DNA of 7,545 bases, taken from assembly GCA_900547305.1 (NCBI GenBank), contig URGH01000094.1:1-7545 (forward strand), given 5' to 3'. The notes under the pieces are model-generated. The model was not told where the DNA came from. It did no database searches and saw nothing but the letters and a program-made list of their open reading frames with translations. The number at the start of each line of letters is the position of its first letter. Position 1 is the first letter of the stretch. The DNA is from an uncultured Oscillospiraceae bacterium (GTDB lineage Bacteria; Bacillota; Clostridia; Oscillospirales; Acutalibacteraceae). Position numbers and translations under genes: made by a program. Of the stretch, positions 1-5,623 are shown piece by piece.

Positions 1-100
1 GGTGCGGGTGTCCGGTGGACACCTCTGCGGAGCAGAAGCACCGACCGAGGCGGCAACCGAGACGCTGTTGAGCGTAGCGAAACTGAGGGATTGTTACAAA
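1..100. repeat. dispersed intergenic repeat, left-end copy (partial)
   Basis: No plausible gene is visible here. The segment is GC-richer than the DNA that follows and is full of short inverted repeats: a perfect 7-bp stem GGTGTCC/GGACACC (7-13 with 17-23) and CGCT/AGCG (63-66 with 71-74). Positions 27-45 match 7512-7530 at the other end of the window in 16 of 19 bases and in the same orientation, which suggests two diverged members of one repeat family. The motif ACTGAGGG (81-88) recurs inverted as CCCTCAGT (141-148). From memory, such sequences resemble dispersed intergenic repeats of Oscillospiraceae genomes; that is recall, not a search result. The left boundary is outside the window. Confidence 0.45.
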
Positions 101-101
101 C

Positions 102-133
102 TAGATATTAGATAGTAGATGGTAGATATTAGA
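102..133. repeat. short direct repeat TAGATATTAGA x2
   Basis: The 11-mer TAGATATTAGA occurs exactly at 102-112 and 123-133, separated by the related 10-mer TAGTAGATGG, giving a 21-bp period. It sits between the two inverted CTGAGGG/CCCTCAG arms of the surrounding repeat segment. It is probably a slippage-type simple repeat inside a dispersed element; no function is evident. Confidence 0.6.
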
Positions 134-163
134 CAAATACCCCTCAGTCAACTGCGTTGACGT

Positions 164-190
164 CTTCCCACACCGTGGGGAGCCTTTTGG
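164..190 (+). terminator. terminator-like hairpin upstream of the ABC operon
   Basis: The stem CTTCCCAC (164-171) pairs with GTGGGGAG (175-182), with one G-T pair and a 3-nt loop, and is followed by CC, TTTT and another TTTT at 191-194. A second hairpin, GTCAAC/GTTGAC (147-152 with 156-161), lies just before it. It could end transcription entering from the left and insulate the operon promoter at 215. The same CCCTCAGTC...GGGGAGCC layout also looks like part of the dispersed repeat, so the terminator role is not certain. Confidence 0.5.
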
Positions 191-214
191 TTTTCACAAA
201 AAATAAAAAAACTG

Positions 215-243
215 TTGACATTAAAATTCGACAGTATTATAAT
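215..243 (+). promoter_or_regulatory. consensus sigma-A promoter of the ABC/HMA operon
   Basis: The -35 box TTGACA (215-220) and the -10 box TATAAT (238-243) both match the consensus completely and are separated by the optimal 17 bp. The transcription start is expected near 250, directly at the left edge of the first GTTAGC-N4-GCTAAC palindrome. A promoter this strong with palindromes just downstream is a typical layout for repression. Confidence 0.88.
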
Positions 244-251
244 ATGTATGG

Positions 252-267
252 GTTAGCGTGGGCTAAC
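252..267. promoter_or_regulatory. operator 1: GTTAGC-N4-GCTAAC palindrome
   Basis: Perfect 6-bp arms GTTAGC (252-257) and GCTAAC (262-267) are separated by GTGG. The site lies at the predicted transcription start, where a bound dimeric repressor would block initiation. Identical arms recur at 286-301 and 3714-3729. The GTTAG/CTAAC half-sites resemble those of DtxR/IdeR-type iron boxes, but the spacing is wider than the classical DtxR palindrome, so the regulator's identity is an inference. Confidence 0.8.
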
Positions 268-285
268 TGTTATTTGTGCTTTCTT

Positions 286-301
286 GTTAGCGGGCGCTAA
301 C
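286..301. promoter_or_regulatory. operator 2: GTTAGC-N4-GCTAAC palindrome
   Basis: Second perfect copy, with arms 286-291 and 296-301 and spacer GGGC. Its centre is 34 bp from that of operator 1, and it ends 11 nt before the ribosome binding site of the ABC ATPase gene. Two adjacent sites suggest cooperative binding or a roadblock to elongation. As RNA, the arms could also form a 6-bp hairpin in the leader. Confidence 0.78.
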
Positions 302-327
302 TTGATTTTAAGAGAAGAGGATTGACA

Positions 328-1029
328 ATGCCGATAGTTGAATTTAAGGATGTAAGCCGCGTATACATAAGCGGCGATCACGAACAAAAGGCGCTTGACA
401 AGGTAAATTTCAGCCTTTACGAGGGAAAATTTGTAGTAATTTTAGGGCCGAGCGGCGCGGGCAAAAGTACGCTTTTAAACCTGCTCGGCGGGCTTGACAG
501 CCCGACTGAGGGGAAAATTTATGTTTCGGGAAAGGACATTTCCACCCTCTCGAATGATGAACTGGCGGATTACCGCGCCTCTACCGTCGGGTTTGTTTTT
601 CAGTTTTACAACCTTGTGCCCACACTTACGGTAAAGGAAAACGTAATGCTGGTAAACGAGATAGCGCCGAACGCTTTCCCGTCGGAAAAAATGCTGGAGG
701 AGGTAGGACTTTCCGATCACCTTAATAATTTTCCGTCGGAGCTTTCGGGCGGCGAGCAGCAGCGTGTTTCAATAGCCCGCGCGCTTGCCAAAAACCCGAA
801 AATTCTGCTTTGCGATGAGCCTACGGGCGCGCTTGACTCCGAAACCGGCGTTATGGTCTTAAAGGTTCTGCTTTCAATGGCGAAAAATTACGGCAAAACG
901 ATAGTAATTGTTACCCACAACCAGAATATTGCGAAAATGGCGGACGTGGTAATAAGGGTTAAAAACGGAAAAATTAAATCGGTGACCGAGCAGGCAGAGC
1001 CCATGAGCGCCGACGAAGTGGAGTGGTAA
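328..1029 (+). CDS. ABC transporter ATP-binding protein (MacB/LolD-type)
   Basis: Cytoplasmic ATPase subunit of an FtsX/MacB-family ABC transporter, 233 residues from the ATG at 328. That start is preferred to the in-frame TTG at 322 because GAAGAGG (314-320) lies 7 nt upstream of it. All nucleotide-binding motifs are intact: Walker A GPSGAGKST (about 40-48), Q-loop Gln in FVFQFYN (about 92), signature LSGGEQQR (about 139-146), Walker B ILLCDEPTGALD with the catalytic Glu (about 164), and H-loop His in IVTHN (about 197). The length and the FQFYNLVPTLTVKENV segment are typical of the LolD/MacB/SalX subgroup, which couples to permeases with FtsX domains. The permease gene follows after 3 nt, so the two form one transporter. 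Expression should depend on the consensus promoter and the two palindromes upstream. The substrate cannot be read from this subunit. Confidence 0.95.
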   Translation: MPIVEFKDVSRVYISGDHEQKALDKVNFSLYEGKFVVILGPSGAGKSTLLNLLGGLDSPTEGKIYVSGKDISTLSNDELADYRASTVGFVFQFYNLVPTLTVKENVMLVNEIAPNAFPSEKMLEEVGLSDHLNNFPSELSGGEQQRVSIARALAKNPKILLCDEPTGALDSETGVMVLKVLLSMAKNYGKTIVIVTHNQNIAKMADVVIRVKNGKIKSVTEQAEPMSADEVEW

Positions 1030-1032
1030 GCT

Positions 1033-3312
1033 ATGCTTTGGAAAAAATTATTCCGTACAATGTGGCAGTATAAAGCGCAGTTTATTTCTATGATTCTTAT
1101 GATAACCATAGGCGTGGGAATATTCGTCGGCTTTAATATGGAATGGGTAAGCATTGATATTAACACGAAAAGATTTTTTAAAGAGTCACACTTTGCCGAT
1201 TACCGCGTTGTTTCCGAATCGGGCTTTTCCGAAGAAGACGCGGAAAATGTGGAAAACATAAAGGGCGTTGATAAAGTATCGCGCTATATCTCGGTACCGG
1301 CGGACGTAAAGGAAAAGGACGGCGACTCTTTAGCCCTTACCGTGACCGAGAATTTCGATGTTTCTTCATTTTTAAAGGTTGACGGCGCCGATTACGATAA
1401 AAAGAGCGAGGACGGGCTTTGGATCTCCGATAAATACGCCGCCGCAAACGATATTTCGATAGGCGATAAGCTGACCCTTGTATACAAGGGCATTACTATA
1501 AACACCGTGGTTAATGGCACGGTGAAATCGGGCGAGCATTTGGTTTGCGTGCGTGATGAAACCCAGCTTATGCCGGATTACAATACATACGGCTTCGGCT
1601 ATATTTCGCCTGCGGCGTATAAAAAGGCGCTCGGCAGAGATTATTACCCGCAGCTAAATATTATTTCCGACCTTTCAAAAGAGGAAATTACCGATAAGAC
1701 CGACGAAGCGCTCGGAAAAACCACGCTTGTTTTATCAAAGGACGAAAACTCATCGTATTCCGCCGCAGACGGCGAAATGGAAGAGGGCAAAACAATGGGT
1801 TCGGTGCTGCCCGTGCTGTTCCTGCTTATTGCGGTTTTAACAATGGTAACCACCATGCACCGCTTAACAGCAAAGGAAAAGGTGCAAATAGGCACGCTTA
1901 AAGCCCTGGGTTTCCGTGATAAACGCATTTTGCGCCACTACACCTCATATGCGTTTATGATAGGCATTATAGGCTCTGCCGCAGGCGTTGGTTTAGGCTA
2001 CCTTGTGGCAATGCTTATAATGAGCCGCGACGGCACAATGGGCACATATTTCGATATGCCCTATTGGGAGCTAAAACTGCCGACCTTCTGCATTGTGATA
2101 CTTGCGGTACTTATTTTGGCACTTACCTTAATCGGATTTTTATCGGTCAAGGAAATGCTTAAAGGCACAGCGGCAGACTCATTGCGCCCCTACGCGCCCA
2201 AAAAGATGAAAAAGCTGCTGCTTGAAAAAACCGCGCTTTGGAACCGCTTTTCTTTCGGAACACGCTGGAACATGCGCGATATAATGCGCCACAAATCAAG
2301 AACGCTTATGAGCCTTGTGGGCATTGTGGGCTGTATGGTAATAGTGGTTGGCACAATGGGTATGCGGGACACCATGAATTCTTTTCTGAGTACCTATTAC
2401 GACGACTCTATGAAATATTCATCCCGTATTTATTTAAGCGAGACCGCAACGGAGGAAGACACCCAAAAGATTATAGATACCTATAAGGGCGACAGCAGCG
2501 CTACGGTAAGCGTGCAGATAGACGATAAAGCGGTGGCGCTCGATATATACGATATAACCCGCGGCAAGGTGCGTTTCCCTGCCGAAAAGGACGGATATGT
2601 AACCCCCGCAAAGGACGGCGCGTATATTTGTATGCGCATAGCCGACGAATTTGATTTAGCCGCAGGAGATACGCTTAAAATAAGCCCCTACGGCTCGGAT
2701 AAGACCTACAATCTTAAAGTTGCGGGAGTTATCCGCTCGGTTTCGGAAAATATTGTTATATCAACCGATTACGCAAAAACGCTGGATATTCCTTTCAAAA
2801 CAGATTCGGTGTATACCGATACTAAGAAAGCCGATATTAAATCGGAAGAGTGTATATCCGCCGTACAGTCGAAGCAGGCTATTATAGACTCGTTTGATAC
2901 ATTTATGGAAATAATGTATATGATGATAAGCATAATGATAATAGCCGCCGCGGTGCTGGGCATTGTGGTGCTTTATAACTTAGGCGTAATGAGCTACACC
3001 GAGCGTTACCGCGAAATGGCTACGTTAAAGGTAGTAGGCTTCAGGGATAAAAAAATCGGGCGGCTGCTTATAGGGCAGAATATGTGGGTAACGCTTATCG
3101 GCGCGGTGCTCGGAATACCGCTCGGAATAGCTTTACTTGACTACCTGCTTGTAACAATGGCGTCGGAATATGAGCTTAAATTAGCCATAGGTCCGCTGAC
3201 GTATATAACGGGCTTGGTTATTACTTTCGGTGTATCTTTAACGGTAAGCCGGGCGGTAGCTCGGAAAAACCGCAAGATTGATATGGTTGAAGCCTTAAAG
3301 GGGGCGGAATAA
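1033..3312 (+). CDS. ABC transporter permease with two FtsX domains
   Basis: Membrane subunit of 759 residues, start ATG 1033, with GGAG (1020-1023) inside the end of the ATPase gene as ribosome binding site. About eight membrane segments are visible: about 17-36, 257-275, 305-330, 351-371, 425-443, 627-650, 684-707 and 718-738. This is the duplicated one-plus-three layout of large FtsX-like permeases. Two extracytoplasmic domains lie at about 37-256 and 444-626. Each half carries the FtsX cytoplasmic coupling motif just after its second membrane segment: GTLKALGFRDKRI (about 287-299) and ATLKVVGFRDKKI (about 663-675). Members of this family move lipids, peptides or drugs by a mechanotransmission mechanism, or signal across the membrane, rather than importing ions. 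It is translated together with the ATPase, and the HMA gene begins directly after its stop codon. The substrate is unknown; the metal link comes only from its neighbours. Confidence 0.93.
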   Translation: MLWKKLFRTMWQYKAQFISMILMITIGVGIFVGFNMEWVSIDINTKRFFKESHFADYRVVSESGFSEEDAENVENIKGVDKVSRYISVPADVKEKDGDSLALTVTENFDVSSFLKVDGADYDKKSEDGLWISDKYAAANDISIGDKLTLVYKGITINTVVNGTVKSGEHLVCVRDETQLMPDYNTYGFGYISPAAYKKALGRDYYPQLNIISDLSKEEITDKTDEALGKTTLVLSKDENSSYSAADGEMEEGKTMGSVLPVLFLLIAVLTMVTTMHRLTAKEKVQIGTLKALGFRDKRILRHYTSYAFMIGIIGSAAGVGLGYLVAMLIMSRDGTMGTYFDMPYWELKLPTFCIVILAVLILALTLIGFLSVKEMLKGTAADSLRPYAPKKMKKLLLEKTALWNRFSFGTRWNMRDIMRHKSRTLMSLVGIVGCMVIVVGTMGMRDTMNSFLSTYYDDSMKYSSRIYLSETATEEDTQKIIDTYKGDSSATVSVQIDDKAVALDIYDITRGKVRFPAEKDGYVTPAKDGAYICMRIADEFDLAAGDTLKISPYGSDKTYNLKVAGVIRSVSENIVISTDYAKTLDIPFKTDSVYTDTKKADIKSEECISAVQSKQAIIDSFDTFMEIMYMMISIMIIAAAVLGIVVLYNLGVMSYTERYREMATLKVVGFRDKKIGRLLIGQNMWVTLIGAVLGIPLGIALLDYLLVTMASEYELKLAIGPLTYITGLVITFGVSLTVSRAVARKNRKIDMVEALKGAE

Positions 3313-3570
3313 ATGCTTAAATATACTCTTAAAATTGACGGTATGATGTGCGGCATGTGCGAGGCGCACATAAACGAGGCGGTTCGCGCGGCTTTTAATG
3401 TAAAAAAGGTTTCATCCTCGCACACTAAGGGCGAAACGGTAATTATAACCGAAGACCCGCTTGACGAAACAAAACTTGCCGACGCAATAGGCGTTACGGG
3501 ATATACCCTTGTTTCGGTCAAGAACGAGCCGTATGAGAAAAAAGGATTTTTATCATTTTTGAAAAAATAA
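3313..3570 (+). CDS. small heavy-metal-associated (HMA) domain protein
   Basis: An 85-residue soluble protein with a ferredoxin-like HMA fold, as in copper chaperones and the N-termini of P-type ATPases. The N-terminal beta strand TLKIDG is followed by the metal-binding loop GMMCGMCEAHI, with Cys13 and Cys16 forming the M-x-C-x-x-C site. An ending of the type TGYTLVSVKNEP (about 62-73) completes the domain, and a short Lys-rich tail FLSFLKK follows. The ATG directly abuts the TAA of the permease gene (3310-3312), with the GGGGGCGG stretch (3300-3307) as a likely ribosome binding site, so translation is coupled. It probably binds a soft or transition metal ion; Cu, Zn or Fe cannot be told apart here. 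In an operon with an ABC exporter and near a DUF2325 gene it may deliver or buffer metal for, or sense metal on behalf of, the transporter; that is inference. Confidence 0.85.
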   Translation: MLKYTLKIDGMMCGMCEAHINEAVRAAFNVKKVSSSHTKGETVIITEDPLDETKLADAIGVTGYTLVSVKNEPYEKKGFLSFLKK

Positions 3571-3575
3571 AAAAC

Positions 3576-3697
3576 GGGCTGTAAAATACAAATTGAGGTA
3601 TGTAGATATGTTGTAAATTGCCTCCCCTCTGTTTGCTGACGCAAAAGAAGGGAGCCAGATAACCACTCTACACACCAAAATTGTACTTTCACAGCCC
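3576..3697. mobile_element. 122-bp MITE-like hairpin element
   Basis: The whole segment is an imperfect inverted repeat. The termini GGGCTGT (3576-3582) and ACAGCCC (3691-3697) are perfect complements. Pairing continues inward with TACAA/TTGTA (3587-3591 with 3681-3685), TGTAGA/TCTACA (3601-3606 with 3667-3672), CTCCC/GGGAG (3622-3626 with 3650-3654) and a terminal hairpin TTTGC-TGAC-GCAAA (3632-3645). The 11-mer AAAAAATAAAA lies on both sides (3562-3572 and 3698-3708) and could be a target-site duplication, although it is low complexity and the left copy includes the HMA stop codon. No reading frame of note is inside. Such structure fits a non-autonomous miniature element. A structured RNA is the main alternative. 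A terminator is less likely, because on the plus strand an A-run rather than a T-run follows. Confidence 0.68.
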
Positions 3698-3709
3698 AAA
3701 AAATAAAAC
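3681..3709 (+). promoter_or_regulatory. weak candidate promoter for the DUF2325 gene
   Basis: TTGTAC (3681-3686) and TAAAAC (3704-3709) are spaced 17 bp apart and would place the start near 3716, inside the third palindrome. Matches are modest (3/6 and 4/6). The -35-like box lies in the right arm of the hairpin element, so the element may have supplied part of the promoter. Support comes mainly from the position of the operator. Confidence 0.3.
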
Positions 3710-3713
3710 AAAA

Positions 3714-3729
3714 GTTAGCATATGCTAAC
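3714..3729. promoter_or_regulatory. operator 3: GTTAGC-ATAT-GCTAAC palindrome
   Basis: Perfect palindrome with arms 3714-3719 and 3724-3729; here the ATAT spacer is symmetric too, so all 16 bases are self-complementary. It has the same arms and spacing as the two sites before the ABC operon, and lies 8 nt before the AGGAG (3738-3742) of the DUF2325 gene. This links the DUF2325 gene to the same regulator as the transporter. Confidence 0.8.
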
Positions 3730-3752
3730 CTAAAAACAGGAGATGACAGAAA

Positions 3753-4037
3753 ATGAGCGTTGTAATATTAGGCGGAAATGAATGTATGGTAAGGCAGTAT
3801 ATGGATATTTGCGACACATATTCCTGCAAGGCAAAGGTATACCCGAAAATGAGCGGGTGCATGAAGAAAATAGGCAGCCCCGACCTGCTTATTCTTTTTA
3901 CCGGAACGGTATCGCACAAAATGGTGAAATGCGCGCTGAATGATATTAAGGGCAAAAAGACTACTGTTGCGCGCTCACACTCAAGCTCGGCGGTGGCGCT
4001 TAAAAGTATACTGGCGGAGCATACCGCGGGAAAATAG
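3753..4037 (+). CDS. DUF2325 family protein
   Basis: A 94-residue soluble protein recognised as DUF2325 by its overall pattern: N-terminal SVVILGGNE, central GSPDLLILFTGTVSHKMV (about 41-58) and C-terminal ARSHSSSAVALKSIL (about 73-87). The biochemical role of the family is not established. Its alternating strand/helix pattern looks like a small Rossmann-like fold, and in Clostridia relatives are, to my recollection, often found beside ferrous iron transport (feo) genes. Cysteines 11, 20, 25, 36 and 60 and the conserved His residues could contact metal, but no classical site is seen. AGGAG (3738-3742) is the ribosome binding site. The palindrome at 3714-3729 puts it under the same control as the ABC/HMA operon, which supports a metal-related role. 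Confidence 0.82.
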   Translation: MSVVILGGNECMVRQYMDICDTYSCKAKVYPKMSGCMKKIGSPDLLILFTGTVSHKMVKCALNDIKGKKTTVARSHSSSAVALKSILAEHTAGK

Positions 4038-4059
4038 ACTTTAACCCGGTTTTTAAATT

Positions 4060-5250
4060 TTATTTTTCTTTTTTATCCTCGGCAGCGCGCGTTATGGCGG
4101 CGCTGCCGAATTTTTTGCGCAGTTTGTAAACCGAATCTTCGATTTTTTCCTCAATTTCCCGTTTTTGGAAATTTCCGAAAATATCCTCCTGCACCGCCGT
4201 TTGGTATTCTTTAAGATTAATTGCCCTGAGCCCCACCGAACGCAGCGGCTCTGAAAAACCGAAATGCTCCCTTAAAAGAGTCATGCCGCGCTCGGCAATT
4301 GCTTTTGCGCCGTTTACCGAATCGGGAAAGCTACGGCTGTACTCCTTAACCGAAAGCGAGGTATTGCGTATATGCACCTGCACCCCGCCCGCATACAGCC
4401 CGTGTTCGCGCAGCGTATCGGATATTTCACGCGCCAAAAACAAAAACATTCCCCAAATTTCATCGGGCGTTTTAAAATCCGACTGCCGCGTTACCGAGCG
4501 GCCTATGCTTTTAGGCACGCTCTTTTCATCCTGCCGCGCAACGGGCGAATTATCCTCTCCCAAGGCGTACCGCTTTAATTCAAGCCCGTTTTTCCCGAGC
4601 AGGCGCTCAAGCGTTTCGGCGGAGCAAACGGCGGCGTCCCCTATTGTGCAAACTCCGCAGGAGCGCAGCTTTTCGGTTGTTTTCCGTCCGGCAAAAAGCA
4701 GGTCGGAAACAGGCAGCCGCCATATTTTATCCTTAAAATTATCGCGGGATATTACGGTCACGCCGTCGGGCTTTTTCATATCCGACCCAAGCTTTGCGAA
4801 AACCTTGTTAAAGCTGACCCCCACCGAAACGGTAATACCGAGCTTCTGTTTTATTTCGCGGCGTATCTTGTTTGCTATCTCTTCCCCGCTGCCGAAGAGC
4901 AGACGGCTCCCGGTTACGTCAAGCCAGCATTCGTCTATGCCGAACGGCTCTATCATATCGGTATATTCTTCGTAAATTTTGTGGGCTTTCTTTGAGTATT
5001 CCTTATATTTATCCATAAGCGGCGGCAGAATTACAAGGTCGGGGCATTTTGCCTTTGCCTCGAAAATTGCCTCGGCGGTTTTTACCCCGCAGCGCTTAGC
5101 CGCCTCGTTTTTCGCAAGCACAATGCCGTGCCGCTGCTCCTTATCGCCGCAAACCGCAACCGGCAGAGAGCGAAGCGTGGGGTTGAAAAGCAGAGAGACC
5201 GACGCGAAAAAATTATTCAGATCGCAGTGCAGAATTACTCTGTCTTCCAT
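4060..5250 (-). CDS. dinB: DNA polymerase IV (Y-family translesion polymerase)
   Basis: Error-prone translesion polymerase, 396 residues, a full-length family member. The palm has Asp10 in HCDLNNFFASV and the Asp106-Glu107 pair in GIDECWLD, the three metal-binding catalytic acids; Phe15 is the likely steric gate against ribonucleotides. SVGVSFNKVFAKLGSDMKKPDG (about 142-163, quoted in part) is the conserved finger/palm segment, and the helix-hairpin-helix thumb covers about 175-230. The little-finger domain follows, with QEDIF (354-358) as a probable sliding-clamp binding peptide. A tail of the type VYKLRKKFGSAAITRA (about 374-389) is shared by Gram-positive relatives. The usually conserved Glu after ASV is Ser19 here. 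The ribosome binding site AAAGGGTGGGG lies just upstream of the ATG. It has its own promoter and a LexA box, so DNA damage should induce it. It converges with the DUF2325 gene, 22 nt between stops. Confidence 0.95.
   Translation of the reverse strand: MEDRVILHCDLNNFFASVSLLFNPTLRSLPVAVCGDKEQRHGIVLAKNEAAKRCGVKTAEAIFEAKAKCPDLVILPPLMDKYKEYSKKAHKIYEEYTDMIEPFGIDECWLDVTGSRLLFGSGEEIANKIRREIKQKLGITVSVGVSFNKVFAKLGSDMKKPDGVTVISRDNFKDKIWRLPVSDLLFAGRKTTEKLRSCGVCTIGDAAVCSAETLERLLGKNGLELKRYALGEDNSPVARQDEKSVPKSIGRSVTRQSDFKTPDEIWGMFLFLAREISDTLREHGLYAGGVQVHIRNTSLSVKEYSRSFPDSVNGAKAIAERGMTLLREHFGFSEPLRSVGLRAINLKEYQTAVQEDIFGNFQKREIEEKIEDSVYKLRKKFGSAAITRAAEDKKEK
4081..4116 (+). terminator. terminator-like hairpin inside the 3' end of dinB
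   Basis: On the plus strand GGCAGCGC (4081-4088) pairs perfectly with GCGCTGCC (4100-4107) across an 11-nt loop, followed by GAA and six T (4111-4116). It lies 44 nt past the stop codon of the DUF2325 gene and is in the right orientation to end that transcript, while encoding the last residues of DinB on the opposite strand. The 3-nt gap before the T-run weakens it somewhat. Confidence 0.5.
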
Positions 5251-5267
5251 TCTTCCCCACCCTTTCA

Positions 5268-5279
5268 GAACATTTGTTC
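5268..5279. promoter_or_regulatory. LexA (SOS) box of dinB
   Basis: GAAC-ATTT-GTTC is a perfect match to the core of the Gram-positive LexA/DinR operator (GAAC-N4-GTTC). On the minus strand it lies 7 bp after the -10 box and 17 bp before the dinB start codon, so bound LexA would cover the transcription start. This is the only such site I found in the window. Confidence 0.85.
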
Positions 5280-5286
5280 AATAAAT

Positions 5287-5315
5287 ATTATAGCCTATTT
5301 TCACCCTCTTGTAAA
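5287..5315 (-). promoter_or_regulatory. dinB promoter
   Basis: On the minus strand TTTACA (complement of 5310-5315, 5/6 match) and TATAAT (complement of 5287-5292, 6/6) are 17 bp apart. The promoter overlaps the last codons and stop codon of the upstream HTH gene, so dinB can be transcribed independently of it. Confidence 0.85.
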
Positions 5316-5623
5316 GCCGAAAATTTTTCAAGCGCCATGCGGTGCAGGCGCTCGGTCTGGCGCTGGCTGTAATTTATTATAAAACCTATTTCCGAAAGCG
5401 TTTTCCCGAGAACATATTTAAGGTACAGTATTTCGGAAAGCACGCCACCGTCGGTCATTTCGATTTTTTCCTCAATTTCGCGCCGAAGATTTTCAGCCCC
5501 CGCTATCTGCGCCCTGTATTCTTTTTCCTTTTCGGGGCAAGCGGCTATCTGACCCTCAAGCCTTTGAATTTTAGCATGCTGCAAAAGGTAGAGGGAAAGA
5601 TATTTTTTAGCTTCTTTCCTCAT
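5288..5623 (-). CDS. phage-type sigma-region-4-like HTH protein (ArpU/DUF1492-like)
   Basis: A 111-residue protein with two parts. Residues about 1-58 form a charged coiled-coil-like helical region (for example RLEGQIAACPEKEKEYRAQI). Residues about 62-102 have the pattern of sigma-70 region 4: EILYLKYVLGKTLSEIG, then NYSQRQTERLHRMALEKF, where SQRQTERLHR is the putative recognition helix. Small proteins of this plan occur in Firmicute phages and integrative elements as late-gene or accessory transcription regulators (ArpU, DUF1492 and similar); which family fits best needs a profile search. The start ATG overlaps the TGA of the upstream zinc-ribbon gene in an ATGA junction with GGGGAAAA before it, so the two are translationally coupled. 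No phage structural genes are nearby. A 21-bp sequence encoding REIEEKIE (residues 48-55) is shared exactly with dinB. Confidence 0.68.
   Translation of the reverse strand: MRKEAKKYLSLYLLQHAKIQRLEGQIAACPEKEKEYRAQIAGAENLRREIEEKIEMTDGGVLSEILYLKYVLGKTLSEIGFIINYSQRQTERLHRMALEKFSALQEGENRL

Larger units (their letters stand above)
4138..5479. repeat. 21-bp exact direct repeat shared by dinB and the HTH gene (copies 4138-4158 and 5459-5479)
   Basis: Positions 4138-4158 and 5459-5479 are identical over 21 bases and in the same orientation. Both are read in the same frame on the minus strand and encode EIEEKIE, with Arg before it in each protein. The span given covers both copies; the sequence between them is not part of the repeat. 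Composition is simple (A/T runs and Glu/Lys codons), so chance or convergent codon choice is possible. Confidence 0.75.

Noticed and set aside
102..133. CRISPR-like repeat
   Set aside because: There are only two 11-bp units with a 10-bp related spacer, no longer array and no cas gene.
322..327. TTG at 322 as the start of the ABC ATPase
   Set aside because: It lies only 1 nt after GAAGAGG (314-320), too close for initiation; the ATG at 328 has proper spacing.
3141..3692. A 183-codon open frame on the minus strand
   Set aside because: It is antisense to the permease end, the HMA gene and the hairpin element; it has no family signature, and the plus-strand genes have clear motifs and ribosome binding sites.
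3576..3697. Reading the long hairpin as a simple rho-independent terminator for the HMA gene
   Set aside because: The stem is far longer than usual and on the plus strand is followed by A-rich, not T-rich, sequence. The inverted termini and flanking repeats fit an inserted element better.
4283..4975. A 230-codon open frame on the plus strand inside dinB
   Set aside because: It is a shadow of dinB: its translation is Ser/Pro/Arg-rich with no domain, and dinB on the other strand has all catalytic motifs.
5215..5217. Asn in DLNN of DinB as a missing second palm Asp
   Set aside because: Many Firmicute DinB proteins carry D-x-N-N at this place; the three metal-binding catalytic acids are present.
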